Source: an uncultured Microcaldota archaeon
GTDB lineage: Archaea > Micrarchaeota > Micrarchaeia > Micrarchaeales > Micrarchaeaceae
DNA: 6,788 bases
Reading direction: 5' to 3'
Assembly: GCA_903858385.1 (NCBI GenBank)
Contig: CAIOIN010000029.1
Coordinates: 1-6,788 of the forward strand
The notes below the pieces were generated by a model. The model was given only the letters and a program-made list of their open reading frames with translations, did no database searches and was not told where the DNA came from. Position numbers and translations under genes: made by a program. Of the stretch, positions 1 through 6,252 are shown in pieces. The stretch's first letter is position 1. The number at the start of each line of letters is the position of its first letter.

Positions 1-591
1 GCCTGGCTCTTTTGTCGTGAGGTCCTTAAGCTTCACGACCTTGCCGTTTATGGTCATCCTTCCGCTTTTGACGAGATTCGAGAACATCGGTCCCTTCAGT
101 CCCGCTGCCTTCGCTTTTTCCTTTAGGAAGTGTATCTTGTCGTCCTCGCGGAAGACGAAGCCGTAGGCGCGCACCGAATGCGTAAGCTTGAACGCGCTGA
201 TCTTGAAGCCTTTGCCTTCGTAGATCGTGCCTGTCGTTATCGGTTTGACTGAGATGTCGTAGCTCATGACCGCCTTGTCGAATTCCAGTAATGGCTTTAT
301 CGCCTTTTCGTCGCCCTTTGGCACGAATATCTGCAATTGTGCCGATCGTCTGTTGAGCGCCAATGTCCGAACAACTCCGGCAACGCCTATGGAATGGTCG
401 CCGTGTATGTGGCTGAGGAATATCGCCTTTGTCTTCGACAGGTTCACTGAGTATTTCAGAACCTGGCGCTGTGTGCCTTCGCCGCAGTCGAACAGGAACA
501 CTTCTCCATTGTATTCGAGGGCTACGCTCGGTAGGTTCCTCTCTGAAGTGGGAGCGGAGCCCGATGTACCCAGGAATGTTACCTTTATCAT
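1..591 (-). CDS. rnz: Ribonuclease Z (tRNA 3'-end endonuclease), C-terminus beyond the left edge
   Basis: RNase Z is a zinc-dependent metallo-beta-lactamase-fold nuclease that cuts the 3' trailer from precursor tRNAs. The visible 197 codons show the family in order: an N-terminal strand and loop MIKVTFLGTSGSAPT (1-15), FDCGEGTQRQ (34-43), the metal-binding motif HIHGDH (H61, H63, D65, H66), a THSVRAYGF segment (137-145) matching the substrate-side histidine region, and the AAGLKGPMF...LVKSG segment (162-177) that precedes the second half of the enzyme. The remaining metal ligands lie beyond position 1, so completeness cannot be judged. The start is the ATG at 591-589; a TTG at 595 opens a different frame with no family resemblance. 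The gene begins 7 nt after the NFACT stop and is probably the last visible gene of the operon. Family membership is confident; the assignment over other MBL nucleases rests on FDCGEGTQRQ and the GP...KSG region. Confidence 0.93.
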   Translation of the reverse strand, partial: MIKVTFLGTSGSAPTSERNLPSVALEYNGEVFLFDCGEGTQRQVLKYSVNLSKTKAIFLSHIHGDHSIGVAGVVRTLALNRRSAQLQIFVPKGDEKAIKPLLEFDKAVMSYDISVKPITTGTIYEGKGFKISAFKLTHSVRAYGFVFREDDKIHFLKEKAKAAGLKGPMFSNLVKSGRMTINGKVVKLKDLTTKEPG

Positions 592-598
592 GCAAACA

Positions 599-1705
599 CT
601 ACAGCTCAACCGTCATTGTCTTGTCTTTTAAGTTTATATCCAATATCTTTATGCTTTTTGAGAGCTTCTGCAGTTGCTCTTTCGTGATGTGCCTGTTCTC
701 CTTCGCTTCCTTTATGAGCTCGTTTATCTGCTGCATGTTGTTGAGTATGGTGTCTCCTATCTTTTTGTTGTCTGCGATCTGTTGATCTATCTCGTCAAGC
801 ATCGCCTTCTGCCTGCCTATGCTTACCTTGAGGCCTTCCACCTCCTCGTTCTTCAATGTTACATGTTGGCTACTGTTCTGGTATGCCAAATCAAGGGCCT
901 CTTGCAATGAGCCGCATTTTGTGCGTTCAGATTCCGCATATTTGCTTATCTCGCACAGCGAGAAATCGATCATCTCGCCGTCTTTTTTGTAGATATTCAC
1001 GGTCTTGCTTCCAACGCAATCCTTTATCTCCTGATTTATGCTTCTTGAGATTTCTGGCAATCGCTCTTTTAGGGTGCTGACCTTCGACTTCGGGTCTACG
1101 CCCAGCTTCAGCAGCGCATCTTCCGTGTAGAGCTTGCCAATGCCCACGTTCTTCGAGATGGATTCGAGAATCGATTCGCTCTTTTCCTCTCCAATCTTTT
1201 TTATCTTCTCTTCGACGGCTTTTGCGTCAAGAATGTTGATATTGCTGCTGCTCGGTGGAGTGTATTTCGAGTTCGTCTGCACCGTCCTGTCCTTGAAGGT
1301 GTGGGGCTTGTACACCAGCAGTGCCTTCATCTCTTCGTCCGCCACTATCAGGTTTCCCTGGCCGAACATCTCCAGGATCACGCTTATTGTCTCTTCGCCC
1401 TTCCTGAACTTGATCAGTATTATTCTGTCGTTATTGTATTGCTCTATCGCGTCTATCACGAAACCGGATATCCTCTTTCTTACTGCGGTAGCGAAATTTG
1501 TCGGCTCTTCGGCCTGCTCTATGTATTCGGTCTTTCCTATCGAGTAGGGCAGTACGCATCTCACATCCGTCTTTTCGCCTTTCCTGCTGAGGCTGAACCG
1601 GAACGTATTCTCTTCGCTCTCGTAGAATTTGTCCAGGTAGAAGCCCGCCAGGGACTGCAGCTCTTTGACAAGAGCGATGAGCTCGATGGTGTAGAGCTGT
1701 CGCAA
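599..1705 (-). CDS. NFACT-N domain protein (Rqc2/FbpA-like), short form lacking NFACT-R
   Basis: NFACT proteins (Rqc2/NEMF in eukaryotes, RqcH in bacteria) bind stalled large ribosomal subunits and recruit tRNA to tag nascent chains. Visible here are the NFACT-N domain (about 1-150, with IELIALVKELQSLAGFYLDK at 7-26, EMFGQGNLIVADE at 112-124 and the KDRTVQTNSKYTPP segment at 138-151), a helix-hairpin-helix-like stretch (about 155-205, VGIGKLYTEDALLKLGVDP), and a charged coiled coil (about 285-355). The protein stops at 368 residues, just after a strand ending DKTMTVEL. From memory, archaeal homologues run to about 600-700 residues and continue into the C-terminal NFACT-R domain, which is absent; ribonuclease Z follows after 7 nt. 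The start is a TTG 4 nt after the GGGPS stop, with an AGGT Shine-Dalgarno-like sequence upstream; no ATG or GTG lies near the conserved N-terminus. Identity is confident, function of this short form is not. Confidence 0.88.
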   Translation of the reverse strand: MRQLYTIELIALVKELQSLAGFYLDKFYESEENTFRFSLSRKGEKTDVRCVLPYSIGKTEYIEQAEEPTNFATAVRKRISGFVIDAIEQYNNDRIILIKFRKGEETISVILEMFGQGNLIVADEEMKALLVYKPHTFKDRTVQTNSKYTPPSSSNINILDAKAVEEKIKKIGEEKSESILESISKNVGIGKLYTEDALLKLGVDPKSKVSTLKERLPEISRSINQEIKDCVGSKTVNIYKKDGEMIDFSLCEISKYAESERTKCGSLQEALDLAYQNSSQHVTLKNEEVEGLKVSIGRQKAMLDEIDQQIADNKKIGDTILNNMQQINELIKEAKENRHITKEQLQKLSKSIKILDINLKDKTMTVEL

Positions 1706-1709
1706 ACGA

Positions 1710-2495
1710 TTACCTGAGCTTCTTCCTGCCCTCTTCTTTCACTACCCTGCAGAAGGATTCTATCTTCCGATAGGATGCGCTTGAGCTTTCCAATGCGGTG
1801 CCGATCTGCACTATGTCCGCACCGCTAGAATAGGCGTCGCCGAGCTCCTTCGCAGACATTATTCCCCCTGCGACTATGTACGGGACCGATATCGCGGACC
1901 TGACCGCCCTTATCATCTCCTTCGGCACCGGGCCGGAGTTCTGCAGCCGTGGATTCGATCCGGTATCGGTTATGATGAACCTGTTGCCCAGGTACTCGCC
2001 GGCCAGCGCCAGCGAAGCGGCTATCTTTGGCTTCTCTCTCGGCACGAAATTTGCATCACCCACCCAACCTGCGGTCCCGCCAGGGGAGACTATTATGTAT
2101 CCCAAAGGCAGGGGTTCGAGGTTGAACTTCTTTATCGCCGGCGCGGACAGCATCTGCGCCTGCGTTATCCAGTAGGGATTCCTCGCATTGAGCATCGACA
2201 TGAAATAGATCGCGTCGGCATACTTCGTCACCGTTGAGATGTTCCCGGGGAACAGCACAAGAGGTATGTCCACTTCCTCACGTATGCGCTTGGCAGTATC
2301 GTCAAGTATCTCCCCCTGCACCTCGGTGCTGCCGCCTATGACTATCATGTCCGAGCAGGCGTCCGCGCACCTCTTCGCGGTCTTCACCGCATCGTCCACC
2401 GAATCGTAGTCGACCGGGTCTATCAGCGTGAAGAGCATCGCGCCCTTCGTCTGCAGCGTCTCTTTTATGTATAGTTCTACCTTGCCCTCTTTCAT
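1710..2495 (-). CDS. Geranylgeranylglyceryl phosphate synthase (GGGPS)
   Basis: GGGPS joins sn-glycerol-1-phosphate to geranylgeranyl diphosphate by an ether bond, with Mg2+, in the first committed step of archaeal membrane lipid synthesis. The 261-residue protein has the PcrB/GGGPS TIM-barrel pattern: TLIDP (23-27), IVIGGST (51-57), LVLFPGN (79-85), FMSMLNARNPYWI (98-110), YIIVSPGGTAGWVGDA (133-148), ITDTGSN (175-181), YIVAGGI (206-212) and SGADIVQIGTALE (224-236). Length and N-terminus fit the family. The ATG at 2495 lies 4 nt after the epimerase TGA, and the stop is a TAA 4 nt before the NFACT start, so it is translated from the middle of the operon. Two normally conserved spots differ: the usual Glu of the YLE(A/Y)GSG-type motif reads Asp177, and the usual VGN near the end reads IGT. 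Bacterial heptaprenylglyceryl phosphate synthase (PcrB) is the close alternative, but the archaeal context favours GGGPS. Confidence 0.93.
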   Translation of the reverse strand: MKEGKVELYIKETLQTKGAMLFTLIDPVDYDSVDDAVKTAKRCADACSDMIVIGGSTEVQGEILDDTAKRIREEVDIPLVLFPGNISTVTKYADAIYFMSMLNARNPYWITQAQMLSAPAIKKFNLEPLPLGYIIVSPGGTAGWVGDANFVPREKPKIAASLALAGEYLGNRFIITDTGSNPRLQNSGPVPKEMIRAVRSAISVPYIVAGGIMSAKELGDAYSSGADIVQIGTALESSSASYRKIESFCRVVKEEGRKKLR

Positions 2496-2499
2496 TTTA

Positions 2500-3519
2500 T
2501 CAACTCGTTTTCAGGAAGTTCTTCGCCATCTGCTTGCCCTCCACATCGATGCTGCACGACGGCCTGTACCCCAGTTCCTTCTTTGCCCTGTCTATCTTTA
2601 TTACCCTGTCGCTCACCAGGAACTCGAACTCGTCGTAGTTCAATCCGGACATCCTGGCGCCTATCTTCGCTATCATGGAGTGCAATCCCTTTGACGGAGG
2701 CTGCACGCCGAGGAACTGCGCAGCCTTGTCGAAAAGGTCCTTCTGGGTGTAGGGTATTCCGTCGGTTATGTTGTAAATCTTGTTGAAGCTCTTCGGGTTG
2801 TCGCACGCAAGGGTTATCACCTTGGCTGCGTCATTGACGCCGACTAGGGTGAGATGGTTGCGCGCGTCGCCTATGTACTTCGGGCTCTTGCCCTTGAGCA
2901 TCTTGAACACCTTATAGAATTCGGATTCGTAGCCTTCGCCGTACAGCGTGCCCAGCCTGAAGATGGTGTACTTTATCTCCTGGTCGGCTGTCCCGAACGA
3001 CTGTATGACCTTCTCGGCCATGAGCTTCGTCTCCGAATAGCCTTCCGTTGGCATTGCCTCGGATTCCTCGGTCAGCTCTTCTCCGGATCTTGAATAGCCG
3101 TAGACGGTGACGCTGCTGGTGTACATGAATTGGACGACCGTATCCCTTTTGGGATTGGCCTCGAGGTAGGCCCGGATGACGTTCTCGGTGCCTATGACGT
3201 TGGTGTCTATCATCTCCTGGTATTTGTACTTGTAGTTGTAGGTTGCCGCAGCAAGATGGAAGATGTTGTTCGCACCCGCACAGGCGCTCGTTATGACTTC
3301 CTTATCGCTCCTGTCCTTGAAGGTTATGTCTGCGATGTAGGGTATGCAGCCTGGTGGAAGGCTTCTCCAATCCATTGCCACCTTCGGGTTTTCCTTGACT
3401 ATGACCCTTACCTCATCGCCTCTTTTCAGCAGTTCCCGCACCAGATGTATGCCAAGGCTTGAGGTTGCTCCGGTGACGACATCGATCGTCCGGGTCTTCT
3501 GCTTATCAGTATCAGCCAT
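2500..3519 (-). CDS. NAD-dependent epimerase/dehydratase (extended SDR), substrate unknown
   Basis: This is an extended short-chain dehydrogenase of the sugar-nucleotide epimerase / 3-beta-hydroxysteroid dehydrogenase type. Numbering from the ATG at 3531, it shows a Rossmann nucleotide-binding loop VVTGATSSLG (18-27), an Asp after strand 3 (YIADIT, 65-70), NIFHLAAATYNY (89-100), the SSVTVYG strand (139-145), the catalytic pair YSETK (Tyr165, Lys169), RLGTLYGEG (192-200) and a C-terminal DRAKKELGYRP (314-324) typical of the family. The substrate cannot be read from the sequence. ATGs occur at 3531, 3525 and 3519; I chose 3519 because a GGTCAT element resembling the Shine-Dalgarno core lies 4 nt upstream and the overlap with the preceding gene falls to 8 nt. 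Starting at 3531 would add four residues. It sits just before GGGPS, which permits but does not prove a lipid or glycolipid role. Confidence 0.88.
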   Translation of the reverse strand: MADTDKQKTRTIDVVTGATSSLGIHLVRELLKRGDEVRVIVKENPKVAMDWRSLPPGCIPYIADITFKDRSDKEVITSACAGANNIFHLAAATYNYKYKYQEMIDTNVIGTENVIRAYLEANPKRDTVVQFMYTSSVTVYGYSRSGEELTEESEAMPTEGYSETKLMAEKVIQSFGTADQEIKYTIFRLGTLYGEGYESEFYKVFKMLKGKSPKYIGDARNHLTLVGVNDAAKVITLACDNPKSFNKIYNITDGIPYTQKDLFDKAAQFLGVQPPSKGLHSMIAKIGARMSGLNYDEFEFLVSDRVIKIDRAKKELGYRPSCSIDVEGKQMAKNFLKTS

Positions 3520-4387
3520 GCTCATGACCATTCTCGCCGTTCAACAGCGCTATGGCGATGTTCCTTATCCTGCCCTCCGTAAGATGGTTTATCATGTAGG
3601 GGACCCAATCTTTGCCATAGGGGACATAAACGCTCATATTGAACTTCTTCTCTGAAAGGCTTTTTAGTTTTTTGCCCCCGTAGCCCAGAGGCGCCTCGAA
3701 GGTGATGTCGTCTTTGTAGACCTTGTTCTGCGCGGCTATCTTCCCTATCAGGCTGGCATTGTGGTCGAGCACGGTCACGTTGGCCTTCGCGACCCTGAGC
3801 CCGTCTATGTAGCTCTTGTAGAGCTTCAGTACGTCAAAGCGCTCTTTTTTGCTCTTCGTTTCGTCGTCCTTGTGCAGGTAGCACTTGACCTTTATGAGGT
3901 CCTTCGACCTTATCGCCCCGATGATTTTGCTCTTTTCTTCGTTGTCGGGTATCAGTTCCATGCCTAGGCAGGTTTGCCCGTCCTTGAATTCCCGGTAGAG
4001 CGCCAGCATCTCTTCGGTGTCTATGCTGCTCTCGCTCTCCAGCCATACCTTCTGCTTGTTCTCTACTGCCGCAGCTATCACTTCCAGTAGGTTCTTGCCC
4101 ATCAGCGAGCGGTCGAGATTATACCCGAGCTGCGTCAGCCTCAGCGACACGTCGGAATTCAGATTGAGTCTTGAAGTCTGCTTTATCAGCTGCACGTAGG
4201 CGTTGGTGTTGTACCTCGCCTGCTGCGGCTGCTCTATATGATCGTTCAACAGCGTTACGGTCGCATGCATGCCCTGCATGTTCAGCTTCCTTACCGCTTC
4301 AAGGACGGATTGGGTCGTGGAGCCGGCTATGTGCTTCTTGACCAGCCTGAAGACGATGCCCTTTATGAGGTGTTTTTGGTCTGACAA
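3512..4387 (-). CDS. Proline-dehydrogenase-fold protein with divergent active site
   Basis: The 291-residue protein follows monofunctional bacterial-type proline dehydrogenase (PRODH) through its length: KKHIAGSTTQSVLEAVRKLN (17-36), ATVTLLNDHI (42-51), VSLRLTQLGYNLD (80-92), VWLESESS (114-121), LALYREF (128-134), FEAPLGYG (230-237) and VYVPYGKDWVPYMINHL (253-269). PRODH normally oxidises proline to pyrroline-5-carboxylate using FAD. Here the residues that hold proline's carboxylate in known enzymes differ: the Lys of the (V)KLTQLG motif is Arg83 and the Arg-Arg pair after WYPY is Asn267-His268. Several FAD-contact positions also look changed (KGAY reads KCYL at 168-171). The start is TTG at 4387; an in-frame TGA lies at 4396-4394 and no ATG or GTG is available near the N-terminus; GTGAT just upstream may act as Shine-Dalgarno. 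No P5C dehydrogenase is nearby. Fold assignment is fairly sure; proline oxidation is doubtful. Confidence 0.78.
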   Translation of the reverse strand: MSDQKHLIKGIVFRLVKKHIAGSTTQSVLEAVRKLNMQGMHATVTLLNDHIEQPQQARYNTNAYVQLIKQTSRLNLNSDVSLRLTQLGYNLDRSLMGKNLLEVIAAAVENKQKVWLESESSIDTEEMLALYREFKDGQTCLGMELIPDNEEKSKIIGAIRSKDLIKVKCYLHKDDETKSKKERFDVLKLYKSYIDGLRVAKANVTVLDHNASLIGKIAAQNKVYKDDITFEAPLGYGGKKLKSLSEKKFNMSVYVPYGKDWVPYMINHLTEGRIRNIAIALLNGENGHEHG

Positions 4388-4433
4388 GATAAATCACTGA
4401 TTCTGGAACTGCCGACTATGCCGAATTTTCCCC

Positions 4434-4450
4434 CGAATCGGAGCGATTCG
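4434..4450. promoter_or_regulatory. 7-bp perfect inverted repeat, candidate operator
   Basis: CGAATCG, a GAG centre, then CGATTCG give a perfect 7-bp dyad over 17 bp. It falls between the candidate minus-strand TATA box (4463-4456) and the predicted start site near 4433, where an archaeal repressor would block polymerase recruitment. As RNA it could instead form a short hairpin with a 3-nt loop, but only if transcription starts further upstream. No regulator gene is visible in the window. Confidence 0.4.
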
Positions 4451-4455
4451 AGCGC

Positions 4456-4463
4456 ATTTTTAA
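4456..4463 (-). promoter_or_regulatory. Candidate TATA box for the minus-strand operon
   Basis: Read on the minus strand, TTAAAAAT preceded by the purine-rich GAGG forms an archaeal TATA/BRE-like pair. A start site about 26 nt from its centre would fall near 4433, leaving a leader of about 45 nt before the TTG at 4387. A perfect inverted repeat lies between this box and the predicted start site. Prediction is by pattern and spacing only. Confidence 0.4.
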
Positions 4464-4544
4464 CCTCATTCTTTTTCATGGAGTATACGGTGCGAAAGTA
4501 TCTATTCTTTTGTCCATGCCAAGATATCTATGGGTTGCGGCAGG

Positions 4545-4572
4545 TAAATTTTATTTCATAAATACTTAAAAA
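4545..4572 (+). promoter_or_regulatory. A/T-rich promoter element of pyrG
   Basis: This stretch holds overlapping TATA-like octamers, including ATAAATAC (4558-4565) and CTTAAAAA (4565-4572). The first would place transcription start near 4588, essentially at the ATG of 4586, implying a leaderless message. The second would place it near 4594, downstream of that ATG, which would make the GTG at 4604 the true start. The sequence does not settle which box is used. Confidence 0.5.
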
Positions 4573-4585
4573 GGCTTGCGGTTAA

Positions 4586-6238
4586 ATGTTGAGAGGGGTT
4601 ATCGTGTCAGGCGAGATTGAAGCATCGGGGGCTGCGAGAAAGAAGTACGTTGTGATTTTGGGTTCGCTCATGAGCGGCCTTGGCAAGGGCATAGCCACCG
4701 CCTCGATCGGCAGGCAGCTACAGGCGCGCGGCTTCAACGTTGTGCCGATAAAGTTCGACGGCTATCTCAACATGGATTGCGGGACCATAAATCCCTACAA
4801 GCACGGCGAGGTCTTTGTCCTTGATGACGGCTGCGAGTGCGATATGGACCTCGGCACCTACGAGAGATTCCTGAATATCAACCTCAACGGAAACAACAAC
4901 ATAACCGGGGGCAAGATATTGAAATACGTGATAGACAACGAGCGGAAGGGGGTCTATCTCGGCGACGATGTACAGATAGTCCCGCACCTCACCAATGAGA
5001 TCAAGAAATGGATAAAGAGGGTAGGGAACGACTTCAAGGCCGATGTGGTGCTGGTAGAGGTCGGGGGTACCGTAGGAGATCTGGAGAACGCATATTTCAT
5101 AGAGGCGATGAGGCAGCTGTCGCTTGAGGAGAAAGGCGACGTGGCGATAGTGCAGGTCACTTATGTCCCAGTCATGGATGCGGTCGGGGAGCAGAAGACC
5201 AAGCCTACGCAGCACGCCACAAGGATATTGCAGGGCATGGGAGTGCAGCCGGACATTATACTCTGCAGGAGCGGGGCAAAGCTGTCCGCCGATGCAAGAA
5301 GGAAGATAGCGATGTTCTGCAACGTTCAGCCAGAAGCGGTCATAGACGATTACGACTCGAAGACTATATACGGGGTGCCGCAACTGTTCGAAAACCAGAA
5401 CCTCAGCAGGCTCATACTTGACCGGCTCGGCATAAAGGGGAAGGACAGCGACCTGAAGAAGTGGAACGAGCTTGTTGGGAGGATAGAGAATCCTAAAAAG
5501 AAGGTCACTGTGGCGATAACGGGCAAGTACACCGCTTTGAAAGACGCCTATGTCAGCATAAAGGAGGCGCTGGTTCATGCAGGCGCAAGCACGGACTGCG
5601 AGGTCGACCTGAAATGGGTCGAAACCACGGATATAAAGGACAACAAGAGCGCGGCAGAGGCACTGAAGGGCTGCGACGGCATAATAGTGCCAGGCGGCTA
5701 CGGGCCGAGGGGCACGGAGGGCAAGGTGGAATGCGCAAGATATGCGCGGGAGAACGACCTGCCTTATTTGGGATTGTGCTTCGGCATGCAGTACATGGTC
5801 GTGGAGTTCGCGAGGAACGTCTGCGGGATGAAAGAGGCTAATTCGACCGAAGCAGATCCGAAGACCAAGTATCCGGTCGTGGACCTGATGCCCGAGCAGA
5901 AGTTCACGGAAGTCATGGGCGCGACCAACAGGCTGGGCTTGAGGGAGATCGCGATAAAGAAAGACACGCTTGCTCATAAGCTTTACGGCAAGAGCATGGC
6001 GATGGAGCGGTTCAGGCACAGGTACGAGATAAATCCAGAATATGTTCCCGTGCTGGAGAAGAACGGGTTGGTGTTCTCAGGAGCTTCGGCGAACGGGAAG
6101 ATAATGGAGATAGCCGAGCTTGAAGGCAAGAGATTCTACTTCGGGACGCAGTTCCATCCCGAATTCAGCTCGAGGCTGGAGAGGCCGAGCCCCGTTTTCA
6201 CAGGGTTCGTGTCCGCATGCCTTTCAAAGAAAGGCTGA
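4586..6238 (+). CDS. pyrG: CTP synthase
   Basis: CTP synthase makes CTP from UTP, ATP and glutamine. The N-terminal amidoligase domain (about 20-290) shows the P-loop GSLMSGLGKGI (26-36), Lys56, the Mg-site region DMDLGTYERF (86-95, Asp88), VEVGGTVGD (157-165, Glu158) and the UTP-site KTKPTQH (204-210). The C-terminal class I glutamine amidotransferase domain (about 305-550) shows VPGGYGPRG (368-376), the nucleophile motif GLCFGMQ (396-402, Cys398) and QFHPEF (522-527, His524, Glu526). All catalytic residues expected are present and the 550-residue length is normal. Some otherwise conserved blocks are unusual: KFDGYLNMDCGTINP replaces the common K(I/L)DPY(L/I)NVDPGTMSP, and GDLENAYF replaces GDIES(L)PF. 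The ATG at 4586 gives about 18 residues before the first strand; a GTG at 4604, preceded by a GAGGGG Shine-Dalgarno-like run, would remove six and is a serious alternative. It is monocistronic and divergent from the operon. Confidence 0.97.
   Translation: MLRGVIVSGEIEASGAARKKYVVILGSLMSGLGKGIATASIGRQLQARGFNVVPIKFDGYLNMDCGTINPYKHGEVFVLDDGCECDMDLGTYERFLNINLNGNNNITGGKILKYVIDNERKGVYLGDDVQIVPHLTNEIKKWIKRVGNDFKADVVLVEVGGTVGDLENAYFIEAMRQLSLEEKGDVAIVQVTYVPVMDAVGEQKTKPTQHATRILQGMGVQPDIILCRSGAKLSADARRKIAMFCNVQPEAVIDDYDSKTIYGVPQLFENQNLSRLILDRLGIKGKDSDLKKWNELVGRIENPKKKVTVAITGKYTALKDAYVSIKEALVHAGASTDCEVDLKWVETTDIKDNKSAAEALKGCDGIIVPGGYGPRGTEGKVECARYARENDLPYLGLCFGMQYMVVEFARNVCGMKEANSTEADPKTKYPVVDLMPEQKFTEVMGATNRLGLREIAIKKDTLAHKLYGKSMAMERFRHRYEINPEYVPVLEKNGLVFSGASANGKIMEIAELEGKRFYFGTQFHPEFSSRLERPSPVFTGFVSACLSKKG
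4593..4598 (+). promoter_or_regulatory. Shine-Dalgarno-like GAGGGG favouring the GTG start of pyrG at 4604
   Basis: GAGGGG ends 5 nt before the in-frame GTG at 4604 and lies inside the reading frame if the ATG at 4586 is used. Starting at GTG gives an N-terminal extension nearer the family norm. The match to the archaeal anti-Shine-Dalgarno is partial, so this is suggestive only. Confidence 0.35.
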
Positions 6239-6252
6239 CCTTTAGGGTCAGC
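6234..6252. terminator. Hairpin spanning both convergent stop codons
   Basis: GCTGACC, a TTTAG loop, then GGTCAGC form a perfect 7-bp stem. The left arm contains the pyrG TGA (6236-6238) and the right arm, read on the minus strand, contains the TGA of the deoxyhypusine-synthase-like gene (6250-6248). There is no T-run after it on either strand, so intrinsic archaeal T-tract termination is not shown. The hairpin may instead mark or protect the 3' ends of both messages. Confidence 0.4.

Larger units (their letters stand above)
4388..4585. other. Divergent intergenic regulatory region
   Basis: These 198 bp separate the minus-strand operon from pyrG and are the only sizeable non-coding stretch. 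They contain candidate TATA boxes for both directions, the CGAATCG dyad at 4434-4450, an 8-bp palindrome AGATATCT at 4522-4529, and two copies of TATCTAT (4499-4505 and 4525-4531). A 38-codon minus-strand reading frame (4479-4363) covers the left half and overlaps the start of the PRODH-like gene; I do not call it a gene. The stretch nearest pyrG (4545-4572) is markedly A/T-rich. Confidence 0.6.

Noticed and set aside
26..595. Minus-strand 189-codon open frame starting TTG at 595
   Set aside because: It is a frame shadow of ribonuclease Z, whose true ATG at 591 lies in another frame and gives clear family motifs.
2492..2806. 104-codon minus-strand frame inside the epimerase gene
   Set aside because: It is a shadow frame within a well-supported SDR coding region.
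4471..4476. Short T-rich run on the plus strand as a terminator
   Set aside because: No plus-strand gene ends before it, and the run is only five T residues.
4499..4531. Two copies of TATCTAT 26 bp apart and the palindrome AGATATCT
   Set aside because: Short A/T-rich words are expected by chance in a promoter region; too weak to call a repeat family or operator.
4718..6019. 433-codon open frame antisense to pyrG
   Set aside because: It lies wholly inside pyrG on the opposite strand, has low-complexity His/Leu/Arg/Tyr-rich composition and no recognisable motif; it is a by-product of pyrG codon use.
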